Assembly: GCF_023734775.1 (NCBI RefSeq)
Contig: NZ_AP025732.1
Span: 5,144,501-5,208,500 of the forward strand
DNA length: 64,000 bases
Direction: 5' to 3'
DNA from: Nostoc cf. commune SO-36
Lineage (GTDB): Bacteria > Cyanobacteriota > Cyanobacteriia > Cyanobacteriales > Nostocaceae
Positions 1 to 8,362 of the stretch are shown in pieces (the stretch's first letter is position 1; every line of letters begins with the position of its first letter). The notes under the pieces are model-generated. The model made no database searches. It was given only the letters and a program-made list of their open reading frames with translations, and was not told where the DNA came from. The translations under genes and the position numbers were made by a program.

Positions 1-23
1 GCAAAATACTTAAAAAATGGCTA

Positions 24-470
24 TCAGTGAGCATGATGGTGTTGTCCATAAGCTCCCAATTCTGGCTGAAACGGTGAAATTTCCTCTTTAACTTCTAACC
101 CCAGTTGTTCCAACATTGTGCGTAAAACAGAATCTGAGGACAAGCGTAAATAAGTCGGAGTAATTTCTACAGGGACATGGCGATTTCCCAAATGGTATGC
201 CGCCCGTAATAACAAAAGCGGTGTTTGGGCAAAGGCAGTCAGCACTACTTCTGGTTTGGCGGTAATTCTGATTAAACTGCTATGGGTTTCTTCTTGAAGA
301 ATATCGCCATCGTGTAAAACACTTCCTCTGGGTAAATGTAAAAACACAACTTTACCAGCTTCCGTTTCAAAACGATGACGACTGCGGGTGCGTTCTTCTG
401 CTGTCAACGCCAGAGTAAAAGCGACTGTAGCATCGGGGTTAGGTGGTTTAAGTTGGGTAAATGTCAGCAT
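24..470 (-). CDS. ureE: Urease accessory protein UreE
   Basis: The 148-residue product matches UreE, the cytosolic dimeric nickel metallochaperone that delivers Ni(II) to the UreABC-UreDFG complex. Visible signatures are the N-terminal segment with [12 protein letters not shown] and [13 protein letters not shown], the C-terminal metal-binding half with [16 protein letters not shown], and a histidine-rich tail (GQHHHAH) that binds nickel. The reading frame is open further upstream, but the ATG at 470 gives the usual UreE length and begins with MLTFTQ. It sits at the window edge, so neighbouring urease genes may lie to the left but are not visible. Family assignment is firm; the start is inferred. 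Confidence 0.93.
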   Translation of the reverse strand: MLTFTQLKPPNPDATVAFTLALTAEERTRSRHRFETEAGKVVFLHLPRGSVLHDGDILQEETHSSLIRITAKPEVVLTAFAQTPLLLLRAAYHLGNRHVPVEITPTYLRLSSDSVLRTMLEQLGLEVKEEISPFQPELGAYGQHHHAH

Positions 471-531
471 AAAGAACTTGCAGTTAAAAAATATCCCATC
501 GTAGGGGTACAAGTCCTTGCGCCCCTACTTA

Positions 532-657
532 GTATATTTCAAATCTCGTTTCCAGCCTCTGGGCTGGAAATGCTGCTCCTGGTGGCTCTGCCATCAGCAA
601 GAGAGGCGGAGCGTCTAGGACGGACGGCATTCCCAGCCGGAGACTGGGAACGATACA
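532..657. repeat. Dispersed palindromic repeat, 'GTTTCCAGCC...GGGAACGA' family, copy 1
   Basis: This is a stretch of nested inverted repeats (TTTCCAGCCTCTGGGCTGGAAA, then CATTCCCAGCCGGAGACTGGGAACGA) separated by a GC-rich loop with GGCGGAGCGTC. Related copies occur at 7762-7961 and 58862-59050, and shortened cores at 32446-32540 and 32806-32838. Only the core is present here; the terminal GGTGTCAACTTAA found on the 58.9-kb copy is missing. Reading frames across it are artefacts. It lies between ureE and the gene at 815. Confidence 0.8.
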
Positions 658-814
658 AAATAATTATGCAATAGGTCTAATAAAAATTACGGTCTGCGAT
701 GCAAAGAACTCTTGATGAAAAGAAAATTCACTTTTTAATGGCATTGTTGCGGAATAGCCATTTTTGCTTTTGTAGCTTTATCCAGACGGGATACAGAAGA
801 TAAAAGGAAAACAA

Positions 815-1174
815 GTGGTAAGTAACAAAGACGTAATTGTTGAATCTAGTATTAAAACAGCTGGTAGTCTATTAAGCGGAGCAGCTCTAAGTGCTACTAC
901 TGGAGCAATCGGTAGTGCAGCATCTTCAGTGGCAGTGCAAGGATTTGTTGCTGCTACAGTGTTACCAGGTATCCAGGCTGCCACAGGAGTAGCTGTAGCA
1001 GCACCAACTTTACTAGGTGGTCTAGCTGCTGCAACAGGTAGTGTACCTATTTTATTCACTATCGCAAACGTAGCAGTAGCTGTTACACCAGTAGGAGCGG
1101 TCATAGCTTCGGCAGTAGGTGGGTGTCTCTTGTACAAATTTGTAAAAATAATTTTCTTTCAGAGAATTAGTTAG
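815..1174 (+). CDS. Small alanine/glycine-rich hydrophobic protein, unknown function
   Basis: I do not recognise this 119-residue protein. It begins with a GTG preceded by an AAAGGAAAA ribosome-binding site. It is rich in Ala, Val, Gly and Thr, with small-residue stretches such as GSAASSVAV and LLGGLAAATG, at least two likely membrane segments (about residues 75-92 and 95-112), and a basic C-terminus (LLYKFVKIIFFQRIS). Glycine-zipper-like spacing suggests membrane insertion or oligomerisation, comparable in general character to bacteriocin-like or channel-forming small proteins, but that is inference. The opposite strand is also open over nearly the same span; the + strand was preferred because of its ribosome-binding site and membrane-protein character. 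It converges on ssb. Confidence 0.55.
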   Translation: MVSNKDVIVESSIKTAGSLLSGAALSATTGAIGSAASSVAVQGFVAATVLPGIQAATGVAVAAPTLLGGLAAATGSVPILFTIANVAVAVTPVGAVIASAVGGCLLYKFVKIIFFQRIS

Positions 1175-1203
1175 CAAATTTAATACACACTCAACTACCA
1201 ACT

Positions 1204-1755
1204 TTAGAACGGGATATCATCTGGATCTGGTTCTTCCTGTTTCACTGCTGGATAAGTGGGTTGGGGTATGGGTTCGTAACTTGTTGCTTGGGGAGTAACA
1301 GCAACAGGATTTGTCGCTGGGGTAGGCGCTGGACGTGGTGACTCGTAACTGGGAACGTCTTTTTGTGCAGGACGAGATGCTGATGGTTGTCGTGGAGTAG
1401 TTTCAGTGAATGATGGAGTTACGGTTGCTGAGGGCAACGGATCGCTATTAAAACTGCCTCCAACAGGTTGAATTTGTTGCACCGTCAATTCAGCGCGTTT
1501 TTCTTTAAAACCTTCCATCGGAACAGTATTCATGCCTAAACGTCCTACCAGGATGACGCGATCGCCTTGGTGGTAGTTTTGCTGAATTTCTGTCGCTAAA
1601 TTCCCCCAGCCGACAACTTTCAAGGTGGCTGGCGGGTCTTCTGGTTTTAGGGAATTGGGAAACTGCACCAGCATTTCCGTAACTCCCAAATTATCGGCTG
1701 TATAGCGGAGTTGCGGCTCGTTAATAATTTCCGCCATCAAAACGCAGCTGTTCAT
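1204..1755 (-). CDS. ssb: Single-stranded DNA-binding protein
   Basis: The product is an OB-fold SSB that coats single-stranded DNA in replication, repair and recombination. The N-terminal 100 residues carry the OB fold (LMAEIINEPQLRY, LKVVGWGNLA, GDRVILVGRLGM), followed by a Pro/Thr/Ser-rich linker of about 70 residues and the acidic tip DPDDIPF, which recruits partner proteins. The ATG at 1755 follows an AGGAGT ribosome-binding site 6-8 bases upstream, so it is preferred over an upstream in-frame ATG at 1776. The product is about 183 residues. Cyanobacteria often carry two SSB paralogues; this long-linker form could be the main or the secondary one. Confidence 0.93.
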   Translation of the reverse strand: MNSCVLMAEIINEPQLRYTADNLGVTEMLVQFPNSLKPEDPPATLKVVGWGNLATEIQQNYHQGDRVILVGRLGMNTVPMEGFKEKRAELTVQQIQPVGGSFNSDPLPSATVTPSFTETTPRQPSASRPAQKDVPSYESPRPAPTPATNPVAVTPQATSYEPIPQPTYPAVKQEEPDPDDIPF

Positions 1756-1947
1756 TAAAATTACTCCTGACTGCAAAAAGTACTGATTGAAAAAGAGAGG
1801 GTTTTTCTATGTAGTGCCAATTAATATCTAGATATGTTTAATTGTTTGCATTTTTTAATAATGCCTGAGTTTTTAGTTATTTCTAGCATAAAAGCCAAGC
1901 GAGCGCTTTGAACAGCATTGAATATGCCGCCTGTCACCCTCGCTTGA

Positions 1948-3285
1948 CTAAATGAGCATTGGATTCTGCATTTGAGTAGTATAATTGTACCATCCATTAG
2001 TTAAATAGAAAAAATTTTTGCCAAAAATTAAGTCTTGACGCGAACTGGAAAAACACCCCAAACCAATCAACCTGGCTGGAAGGTCGCGCAAGATGGGTAA
2101 GCGCAAAAACCCAGGTGGTACAAAGGTGCGATTTGAGGTGAGAACTGGGGCAAATACCCGTTTTTGGATAAAAGTTTGAAACGCCTGAATGATGCGTGTG
2201 GGTAACTCGCGTTGACGTTGTACTTTTGCTAAGTCGCTAAGTTGTACTTGTCCGTTTTTGAGCGGTTTGCTGAGTACATTCGCTGCGACGACAGCATCTT
2301 GAATGGCGTAGTTAATGCCAACTCCACCAATGGGGGACATTATATGGGCAGCATCACCAATAAGTAACAGTCCTGAACGATACCAGCGCTTGACACGGCT
2401 GGATTCGACTGAAAGAAAAGCTATTTGTGACCAATCATGTAAATTCTGGATGCGTTGCTCAAATTCTGGCACTACTTCCACAACAGATTTTTTTAATTGC
2501 TCTAAACCCGCAGCCCGCAGTTGTTGATAGTCTCCCTTGGGGATGACATAGGCAACTTGCCACTCATCGCCACGGTCAAGCATAGCAATAATTTTACCTT
2601 TACCAAAGCGCCCCATTCCCCCTTCAGGGTCTTCTGGCTGACGGGGTAGGCGGAACCAGAGGACATCCATTGGTGGCGAGGTTTCGATGGATTCAAACTC
2701 ACCCAGGTGGCGTAAACGTGAGTGCCGACCATCTGCACCAACTGTTAGGATTGCTCGGATTTCATGCCAGCCACCGCCTCCCCGATAGCGGACACCTTGA
2801 ATTTCGCCATTTTCGGCGATTAATTCTTGCACATTTGCACCCATTACCAGATGGAAACTTGGATATTTTTGTGCTTCTTGGGTGATGAACTCTAGAAATT
2901 TCACCTGGGGAAGCATTGTAATGTAAGGGTAGCGAGTTTTTAGGTGACTAAAATCTGCCAAAGTGACAGTATCTTCAGGAGTTTTAAACCTAATTTGGCG
3001 CATTTTGGCATGGGGGAGTTCTAGCAAGCGATCGCTAAGTCCCAATTCTTCCATAATTTCCATCACCGATGGATGAATCGTATCGCCGCGAAAGTCACGA
3101 TTGAAGTCTTTGTGTGCTTCTAGCAGCATCACAGAAATGCCTTGACGCGCTAACAACAGCGCTAATACTGCTCCTGCTGGCCCCCCACCCACAATGCAAC
3201 AATCTGTGGCCTGTACGTCTACAATGTCATGGACAGGGTTAATACTTGGATCTGGGGAAAGATTTTGAGGTAGATCGGTAGTCAT
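1948..3285 (-). CDS. FAD-dependent monooxygenase/hydroxylase (PF01494 type)
   Basis: This 445-residue flavoprotein belongs to the UbiH/p-hydroxybenzoate hydroxylase-like class A monooxygenases. The FAD-binding GxGxxG is seen as IVGGGPAGAVLALLLARQG near residue 32, the internal DG motif as VGADGRHSRLR, and the second FAD motif as GLLLIGDAAHIMSP followed by GGVGINYAIQDA near residue 310. It uses NAD(P)H and O2 to hydroxylate a small substrate that cannot be named from sequence. The C-terminus is longer than in UbiH and has no obvious extra domain. The start ATG at 3285 follows an AGGAGGTG ribosome-binding site. It is divergent from the ABC ATPase gene at 3426. Confidence 0.85.
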   Translation of the reverse strand: MTTDLPQNLSPDPSINPVHDIVDVQATDCCIVGGGPAGAVLALLLARQGISVMLLEAHKDFNRDFRGDTIHPSVMEIMEELGLSDRLLELPHAKMRQIRFKTPEDTVTLADFSHLKTRYPYITMLPQVKFLEFITQEAQKYPSFHLVMGANVQELIAENGEIQGVRYRGGGGWHEIRAILTVGADGRHSRLRHLGEFESIETSPPMDVLWFRLPRQPEDPEGGMGRFGKGKIIAMLDRGDEWQVAYVIPKGDYQQLRAAGLEQLKKSVVEVVPEFEQRIQNLHDWSQIAFLSVESSRVKRWYRSGLLLIGDAAHIMSPIGGVGINYAIQDAVVAANVLSKPLKNGQVQLSDLAKVQRQRELPTRIIQAFQTFIQKRVFAPVLTSNRTFVPPGFLRLPILRDLPARLIGLGCFSSSRQDLIFGKNFFYLTNGWYNYTTQMQNPMLI

Positions 3286-3399
3286 AACAACACCTCCTGA
3301 CAGCCCTAAAATCTAGCGTAGTTTGCTTTTGATGGTGCAAGCTGTTTTTTTAACTTTTCGTATTTACATAGAACGTATATTATGATTGGCGCTAAACTG

Positions 3400-3426
3400 T
3401 CATTGGTCATTGGTCATTAGTCATTG
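3400..3426. repeat. Short tandem heptamer repeat (GGTCATT) at an ABC gene start
   Basis: About 3.5 copies of a 7-base unit (CATTGGT/CATTAGT) run directly into the GTG start codon of the downstream ABC ATPase gene. Such heptamer arrays are common between genes in Nostoc-type genomes; here one replaces the normal ribosome-binding region. Confidence 0.6.
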
Positions 3427-4748
3427 TGTCCCAAGTTGTTTTAGAAAACGTTTATAAAAGTTTTTCCCCGCGTAAAGGGGAAGGTGTTACCTCACAAAGC
3501 CAATCTTCCCTTACATCTGGGGAGAAAATCGATGCAGCGCAAGAACGTGCAGGAAGTGTCAACGTTTTGCGGCGGATTAACCTGACGATCGCAGATGGCG
3601 AGTTTATGGTGCTGGTAGGCCCTTCTGGTTGTGGTAAAAGCACCTTGCTGCGATTAATCGCTGGGTTAGAAGTGATGACTGGCGGTAATATCTGGATAGG
3701 CGATCGCTTAATCAATGACCTGCCACCCAAGGAACGCGACATCGCAATGGTGTTCCAAAATTACGCCCTTTATCCTCACATGACGGTGTATGACAACATT
3801 GCTTTTGGGTTACGGCGTAGGGAAAGCAGAGGAGCAGAGGAGCAGGGGAGCAGAGGAGAAAATACTTCCTCGTCTCAATATCTTTGGGCGTGGGCAGAAA
3901 ATCTTTTTGTGGGTGCGACAAAAAAGTTACCTAAAGGACTCCGTTATATTTCTGACAAAGAACGAGCGGTAAATGAGCAGGTGCGTAGTGTTGCTCAACT
4001 GTTGCAAATCGAAACATTGTTGAATCGTTTACCCAAACAGCTATCTGGGGGACAAAGACAACGGGTTGCATTGGGACGAGCGATCGCACGTGACCCCCAA
4101 GTATTCTTAATGGATGAGCCGCTTTCTAACTTAGATGCCAAACTACGGGCGGAAACCCGCGCTCAAATTGTCAAATTGCAGCGCCAACTGGGGACAACGA
4201 CAATTTACGTTACCCATGATCAAACAGAAGCGATGACGATGGGTGATCGCATTGCAATTATGTCTGAGGGTAAAATTCAGCAAGTCGCTTCTCCCCTAGA
4301 ACTTTACAACCGTCCTGCTAACCTTTTTGTAGCAGAATTCATTGGTTCACCACCGATGAATTTTATTCCTGTAGAATTTCATGCCCCGCAGTTGATTACT
4401 CATTCCCAGTTGCGTTTCACCCTGCCAGAAGTTTGGGGAAAAGCTTTACAAAAATATGATGGGAAAACTTTAATTTTAGGCATTCGTCCAGAACACTTTA
4501 ACTTGAGTATGCCTGCAACCAAAAATTTACCCGTGCAAGTAGATTTGGTAGAGAATTTAGGTAACGATTCTTTCTTATCTGTTAGGATTGCCGAACCTGG
4601 TTCTCAACCTGCTAATACAGCCAATTCCCTACAAGTGCGAATACCGCCAGACAGATTTGTACAACCTGGAGAGCAACTATGGTTATCGCTAACTCCAGAG
4701 AAAATTCACTTTTTTGATCCGGAAACTGAGTTAGCAATATTTGCCTAG
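3426..4748 (+). CDS. ABC transporter ATP-binding protein, MalK/UgpC type
   Basis: This 440-residue cytoplasmic ATPase would energise import of a sugar or glycerol-phosphate type solute. Motifs in order: Walker A (VGPSGCGKSTLLRLIAGLE), Q-loop (MVFQNYALYPHMTV), signature (LSGGQRQRVALGRAIA), Walker B (QVFLMDEPLSNLD), H-loop (YVTHDQTEAMTM) and a C-terminal TOBE/OB domain (LILGIRPEHF). No permease or binding-protein genes are adjacent, as is usual for MalK-type ATPases shared between several importers. Start is GTG at 3426. Two insertions are unusual: about 35 residues after the first strand (SFSPRKGEGV...), and about 50 residues between the Q-loop and signature, part of which is low-complexity (ESRGAEEQGSRGEN) and encoded by a GGAGCAGA-type repeat. 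Confidence 0.9.
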   Translation: MSQVVLENVYKSFSPRKGEGVTSQSQSSLTSGEKIDAAQERAGSVNVLRRINLTIADGEFMVLVGPSGCGKSTLLRLIAGLEVMTGGNIWIGDRLINDLPPKERDIAMVFQNYALYPHMTVYDNIAFGLRRRESRGAEEQGSRGENTSSSQYLWAWAENLFVGATKKLPKGLRYISDKERAVNEQVRSVAQLLQIETLLNRLPKQLSGGQRQRVALGRAIARDPQVFLMDEPLSNLDAKLRAETRAQIVKLQRQLGTTTIYVTHDQTEAMTMGDRIAIMSEGKIQQVASPLELYNRPANLFVAEFIGSPPMNFIPVEFHAPQLITHSQLRFTLPEVWGKALQKYDGKTLILGIRPEHFNLSMPATKNLPVQVDLVENLGNDSFLSVRIAEPGSQPANTANSLQVRIPPDRFVQPGEQLWLSLTPEKIHFFDPETELAIFA

Positions 4749-5067
4749 AATTAATCAATAAAAAAACACAAATTTACCAAATTTTGAATTTTGGATAGAC
4801 ACTATTTTTTTGTGAGGCTGCACTAAACGCTTTTAAATCATACCAATTTAATGTGAAGTTGCACATATTTTCATCCCCCTAAATCCCCCTTAAAAAGGGG
4901 GACTTTGATTCTGGTTCCCCCCTTAAAAAGGGGGGAAAGGGGGGATCTCAAAATGCCTAAAGTCACAGCGAAACACTTTTCAAACAACCTCTAAGGCAAG
5001 AGACGCGATGAATCGCCGTCTCTACAATAATCTAAAATCTAAAATCTAAAATCCAAAATTGTATGAC
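4749..5067. repeat. Intergenic region with G/C-run inverted repeats and a TAAAATC heptamer array
   Basis: No gene is visible. At about 4875-4945 there are stacked inverted repeats built from CCCCCTTAAAAAGGGGG units. At about 4992-5022 there is an AGACGCGATGAATCGCCGTCTCT palindrome, and at 5029-5058 a tandem heptamer array of TAAAATC type. The C/G palindromes could act as bidirectional terminators between the ABC gene and the convergent cydB, but they lack a clear U-run. Confidence 0.6.
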
Positions 5068-6082
5068 CTATTCCCCATAATGTGTGCCTGCTACTTTCCC
5101 TCGAAACACAATGTAATTGTAGATGTTATAGAACAACATAATGGGAATAAGAAATCCAATGAAAATAATCATGAACACTAACGCGCTAGGTGCTGCGGCT
5201 GCCTGATAAATTGTGATACTTGGGGGAATAATATAGGGAAAAACAACTAATCCTAACCCTACAAAGGTAAGTAGAAAAAGCAGCACTGTCCAAACGAGGG
5301 GAGTAGTTTCTGCTTTGCGGTTTAGGCTTTGAATCAATAACCAAATCAGCAGCACACCTAGCACTGGAATGAGTGCAAATAGATAAACTTCTGGCTGATG
5401 AAATAACTTTGCTCTGGCATTTTCATATACAACAGGGGTAGCAATCGTGATAAAAATTGCACCTAAGAGCGTTGTCCAGGCAGCGAGTTTGGCTGTGCGG
5501 TAATGGGACGTTTGCAGTTCTCCCTCAGTTTTTAAGATGAGATAGGTGGAGCCAATCAATACATAACCCTGGATCAATGTCAAGGCAACCAAGAGCGATC
5601 GCCAATCGAACCAATCCCACATACCGCCGATAAAGTGACCCGCTTCATCCACCTTGATGCCTTCCAAAATCGTGCCCAAGGCGAATCCTTGAAATAGCGC
5701 CGCCATGAAACTACCGACTCCAAACGCCACATTCCAAAACACTTTGTTTGTAGAATGCTCTCGAAACTCAAAGGCCACAGCCCGAAAAATCAAGCCAAAG
5801 ATCATCCCAAAAATGGGAATGTAGAGCGCATTTAAAATAGTGCCATAAGCAAGAGGAAATGCCCCAAACAAACGCACCCCCCATCAACACCAACCAGGTT
5901 TCATTGGCATCCCAAACATTACCCAAACTCGTCATTAAGATGTCGCGTCGATCGTCATTAGAACTTGTTAGTGATAGGATGCCTACGCCTAGATCAAACC
6001 CATCTAACATGACGTAGAGAAATAAAAACAGAGCCAAAATGACAAACCAAACTTGCGCTAAAAAGTGTTCCAGATTCTCCAT
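5068..6082 (-). pseudogene. cydB: Cytochrome bd ubiquinol oxidase subunit II, frameshifted
   Basis: The two frames together encode CydB, the membrane partner of CydA in the quinol-oxidising cytochrome bd terminal oxidase. The N-terminal part (start ATG at 6082, MENLEHFLAQVW) runs through LDGFDLGVGIL and NVWDANETWLVLMGG. The frame then changes at about 5868-5886, and the rest (LFGAFPLAYGTILNALYIP through to the C-terminal membrane segments near 5100) continues in another frame. One surplus base near a G6 run and a T3 run accounts for the break; removing one T gives the expected GGALFGAFPLAYG. All other family features are intact, so either the gene is freshly inactivated or the base is a sequence error. 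It follows cydA by about 90 bases, as in an operon. Confidence 0.88.
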
Positions 6083-6120
6083 ACAGTTACCTATTGATTT
6101 ACCATACTCAGCACTCTTCA

Positions 6121-6173
6121 TTGCGAATTGCGAATTACGAATTACGAATTGCGAATTGCGAATTGCGAATTGA
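6121..6173. repeat. Tandem heptamer array GAATTGC/GAATTAC between cydA and cydB
   Basis: About seven copies of a 7-base unit fill the spacer between the two cyd genes. It is a short tandemly repeated repetitive sequence of the Nostoc type, with no coding potential of its own. Confidence 0.8.
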
Positions 6174-6175
6174 TT

Positions 6176-7618
6176 TCATTGCTCTGCTTCTACAGGACGT
6201 TGATCTGGGACAAATTTAGCCGGAGTAGTTTCTACACCAGGTTGGGTGTCAATACCTGGAACCGGAAGCTCCAGATTGGGGCCTTGACGAATTATCCGAC
6301 TACCAAAGAATAAGGCACAAATAAACAGGGTTGTATAAATTCCAGCAAAAATCACCAGGGATGTTAAAACCTCACTAGCAGGTAGGTGAGAGGCTCCGTC
6401 TGCCGTGCGAATTTGCCCATAAACGATCCAGGGTTGCCGCCCAACACAACGCACAATCCAGCCCGATTCGACAGCAATGTAGCCCAATGGAGCCGCCAGA
6501 ATCCAGATTCGCAGTAGCCATTTCTGCCCGGCGATCGCTTCTGGTGAAAGTTTGCCCCGCAACCATTGAATCACACTGATACCCATCAATCCAGCCAAGA
6601 AGAAGCCAATACCGCTCATAATACGGAAGGCATAATAAATCAAACCTACCATCCGGGGGCGATCTTCAGGTTTCCAATGTTTCAGTCCGAGAACGGGTTT
6701 AGAGAGGTTCTGTTTGAATTCCAAAATGTAGCCTAAGCCGTTGGGAATTGAGATTTCCCAATCATTTTGCTCAGTCTTATTATTGGGTAATGCCACCACA
6801 CTCCAAGGCGCAGGTTGTCCTGCTGGACTAGTTTCCCACTTCGCTTCCATTGCCGCGAGTTTGGTAGGTTGATAATCAGCTACTTGCTCGGCGCTGAGGT
6901 GTCCGACGTAGATTTGTAATGGGGTGACAGCGATCGCAGTTGCTAAGACAATTTTAAGCGATCGCGCAAAGAAAGCCTGATGACGATTGTTGAGAATATA
7001 CCAAGCGCTAATTCCCCCAATCACAAACAGAGAGGTTTCCAGCGTCGCTAAAAACATGTGTGACACGCTGTTGAGCATGAAAGGATTTAAAATTGCCTGA
7101 AAGTAATCATCGACAACAAACTTCCCGTTCACCATTTCTCCGCCTGCCGGGGTCTGCAACCAAGAGTTTGCAGCTAAAATCCAGAAGGTAGATAGGTTTG
7201 CACCAAAGGCAACCATAATCGTGGCAAAATAGTGAATCACTGGGTTTACTCGTTCCCAGCCAAACAGCATAATCCCCAGAAATCCAGCTTCGAGCATGAA
7301 TGCCATCGAAGCCTCAAAGCCTAAAATGCTGCCAAAAAAGTCGCCTACCGCTTCGGAAAACGGTGCCCAGTTCGTGCCAAATTGAAACTCCATCGGCAAA
7401 CCGGATGCTACACCAATGCCGAAGTTCAACACATATAACTTTGCCCAGAAACGAGCATGGTAGTAGTAATCGGGATTGCGTGTTTTGAGCCATATTCCTT
7501 CGACGATGACCAGATAAATCCCCATCCCAGTGGTGAGAACAGGCCATAGCATGTGAAAGATCGCCGTCAGTGCAAACTGCATCCGTGAGAGGGCAACGGT
7601 GTCCGAGAGAAAATCCAT
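6176..7618 (-). CDS. cydA: Cytochrome bd ubiquinol oxidase subunit I
   Basis: The 480-residue polytopic membrane protein carries the haem b558, b595 and d sites of the bd-type quinol oxidase, which reduces O2 to water in the plasma or thylakoid membrane without pumping protons. Visible marks are the N-terminal haem-ligand region (SRMQFALTAIFHMLWP), GLPMEFQFGTNW, GFEASMAFMLEAGFLG, a short quinol loop (about residues 240-290) and the conserved GRQPW in the C-terminal third. The short Q-loop puts it in the CioA-like/S-subfamily. The start ATG at 7618 gives MDFLSDTVALSR. It is the first gene of a cydAB pair. Confidence 0.95.
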   Translation of the reverse strand: MDFLSDTVALSRMQFALTAIFHMLWPVLTTGMGIYLVIVEGIWLKTRNPDYYYHARFWAKLYVLNFGIGVASGLPMEFQFGTNWAPFSEAVGDFFGSILGFEASMAFMLEAGFLGIMLFGWERVNPVIHYFATIMVAFGANLSTFWILAANSWLQTPAGGEMVNGKFVVDDYFQAILNPFMLNSVSHMFLATLETSLFVIGGISAWYILNNRHQAFFARSLKIVLATAIAVTPLQIYVGHLSAEQVADYQPTKLAAMEAKWETSPAGQPAPWSVVALPNNKTEQNDWEISIPNGLGYILEFKQNLSKPVLGLKHWKPEDRPRMVGLIYYAFRIMSGIGFFLAGLMGISVIQWLRGKLSPEAIAGQKWLLRIWILAAPLGYIAVESGWIVRCVGRQPWIVYGQIRTADGASHLPASEVLTSLVIFAGIYTTLFICALFFGSRIIRQGPNLELPVPGIDTQPGVETTPAKFVPDQRPVEAEQ

Positions 7619-7761
7619 GAACTAACCTCTGAATTCGTTTAAATCTTTACTTGCACAGCATCTTTGGGTTATAGCCGAATGCATTAAAGATACCACTGAG
7701 AAACAAAAGAGGAGTACAAAAATTTTGTCCGTTGTAACTGAGTCTGCCTACACGACCATTT

Positions 7762-7961
7762 TGTGAGATTTTTTGACCTGAAAGCCTGTCTAGAAACAGC
7801 TTTTACATATTGTCTCATTGCCTCGTTCCCAGTCGGAGACTGGGAATGCCATCTTAGAAGCTCCGCCTCCTTTGCTGGCGGCAGAGCCGCTTTTTGAGTT
7901 GCATTTCCAGCCCAGAGGCTGGAAACGATATTTGACAAAGCTTTTAGCTTAAGTTGACACC
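7762..7961. repeat. MITE-like dispersed repeat, copy 2 (inverted)
   Basis: This copy lies in the opposite orientation to the 58.9-kb copy. Its right end keeps TTAAGTTGACACC (ending 7961), the internal palindromes TTCCCAGTCGGAGACTGGGAA and TTTCCAGCCCAGAGGCTGGAAA, and the subterminal GTCTAGAAACAGCTTTT. The left terminal repeat is decayed. An open frame on the minus strand over it is not a gene. Confidence 0.75.
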
Positions 7962-8032
7962 AATGGGCAGTGCCGTGCCCCTACACCTCGTGATGTAATG
8001 TTGTACTACATCTGAATGGGAACCGCTATAAT

Positions 8033-8257
8033 ACGACTTTGAAGTACCTCAAAACGACTTTGAAGTACCTCAAAGCGACTTTGGAGTACCTCAAAACGAC
8101 TTTGAAGTACCTCAACACGACTTTGGAGTACCTCAACACGACTTTGAAGTACCTCAACACGACTTTGAAGTACCTCAACACGACTTTGAAGTACCTCAAC
8201 ACGACTTTGGAGTACCTCAACACGACTTTGGAGTACCTCAAAACGACTTCGAGGTAT
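8033..8257. repeat. 21-bp minisatellite, about 10.5 tandem copies
   Basis: The unit is ACGACTTTGAAGTACCTCAA plus one variable base, repeated from 8033 in strict 21-bp register (8033, 8054, 8075 and so on to 8243) with few substitutions (A/G in GAAG/GGAG, A/C in CAAA/CAAC). Because 21 is divisible by three, the array is open in several frames. On the minus strand (8006-8278) it reads as repeats of the heptad SRVEVLQ, and on the plus strand (8039-8290) as KYLNTTL-type heptads; both place hydrophobic residues at coiled-coil a/d spacing. No ribosome-binding site or homologous gene supports expression, so it is listed as a repeat. Confidence 0.85.
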
Positions 8258-8362
8258 CGCCTTTATTTTCGAGAACACCTAACTGAATGATTACATCTAG
8301 CTGGAAAGAATAAACCATCAATAATTAGTGGAAAATGATTAGCGATCGCACTCTCAAAGTTA

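Noticed and set aside
375..674. Open frame running from ureE antisense into the palindromic repeat
   Set aside because: Half of it is ureE antisense and the other half a dispersed repeat, so it is not a gene.
778..1137. Open frame on the minus strand opposite the small hydrophobic gene
   Set aside because: Its composition is a mirror of the alanine-rich plus-strand gene (Pro/Thr/Ala), it has no ribosome-binding site, and it almost fully overlaps the preferred gene.
8006..8290. CRISPR array at the tandem repeat
   Set aside because: The 21-bp copies follow one another without spacers and no cas genes are near, so it is a minisatellite.
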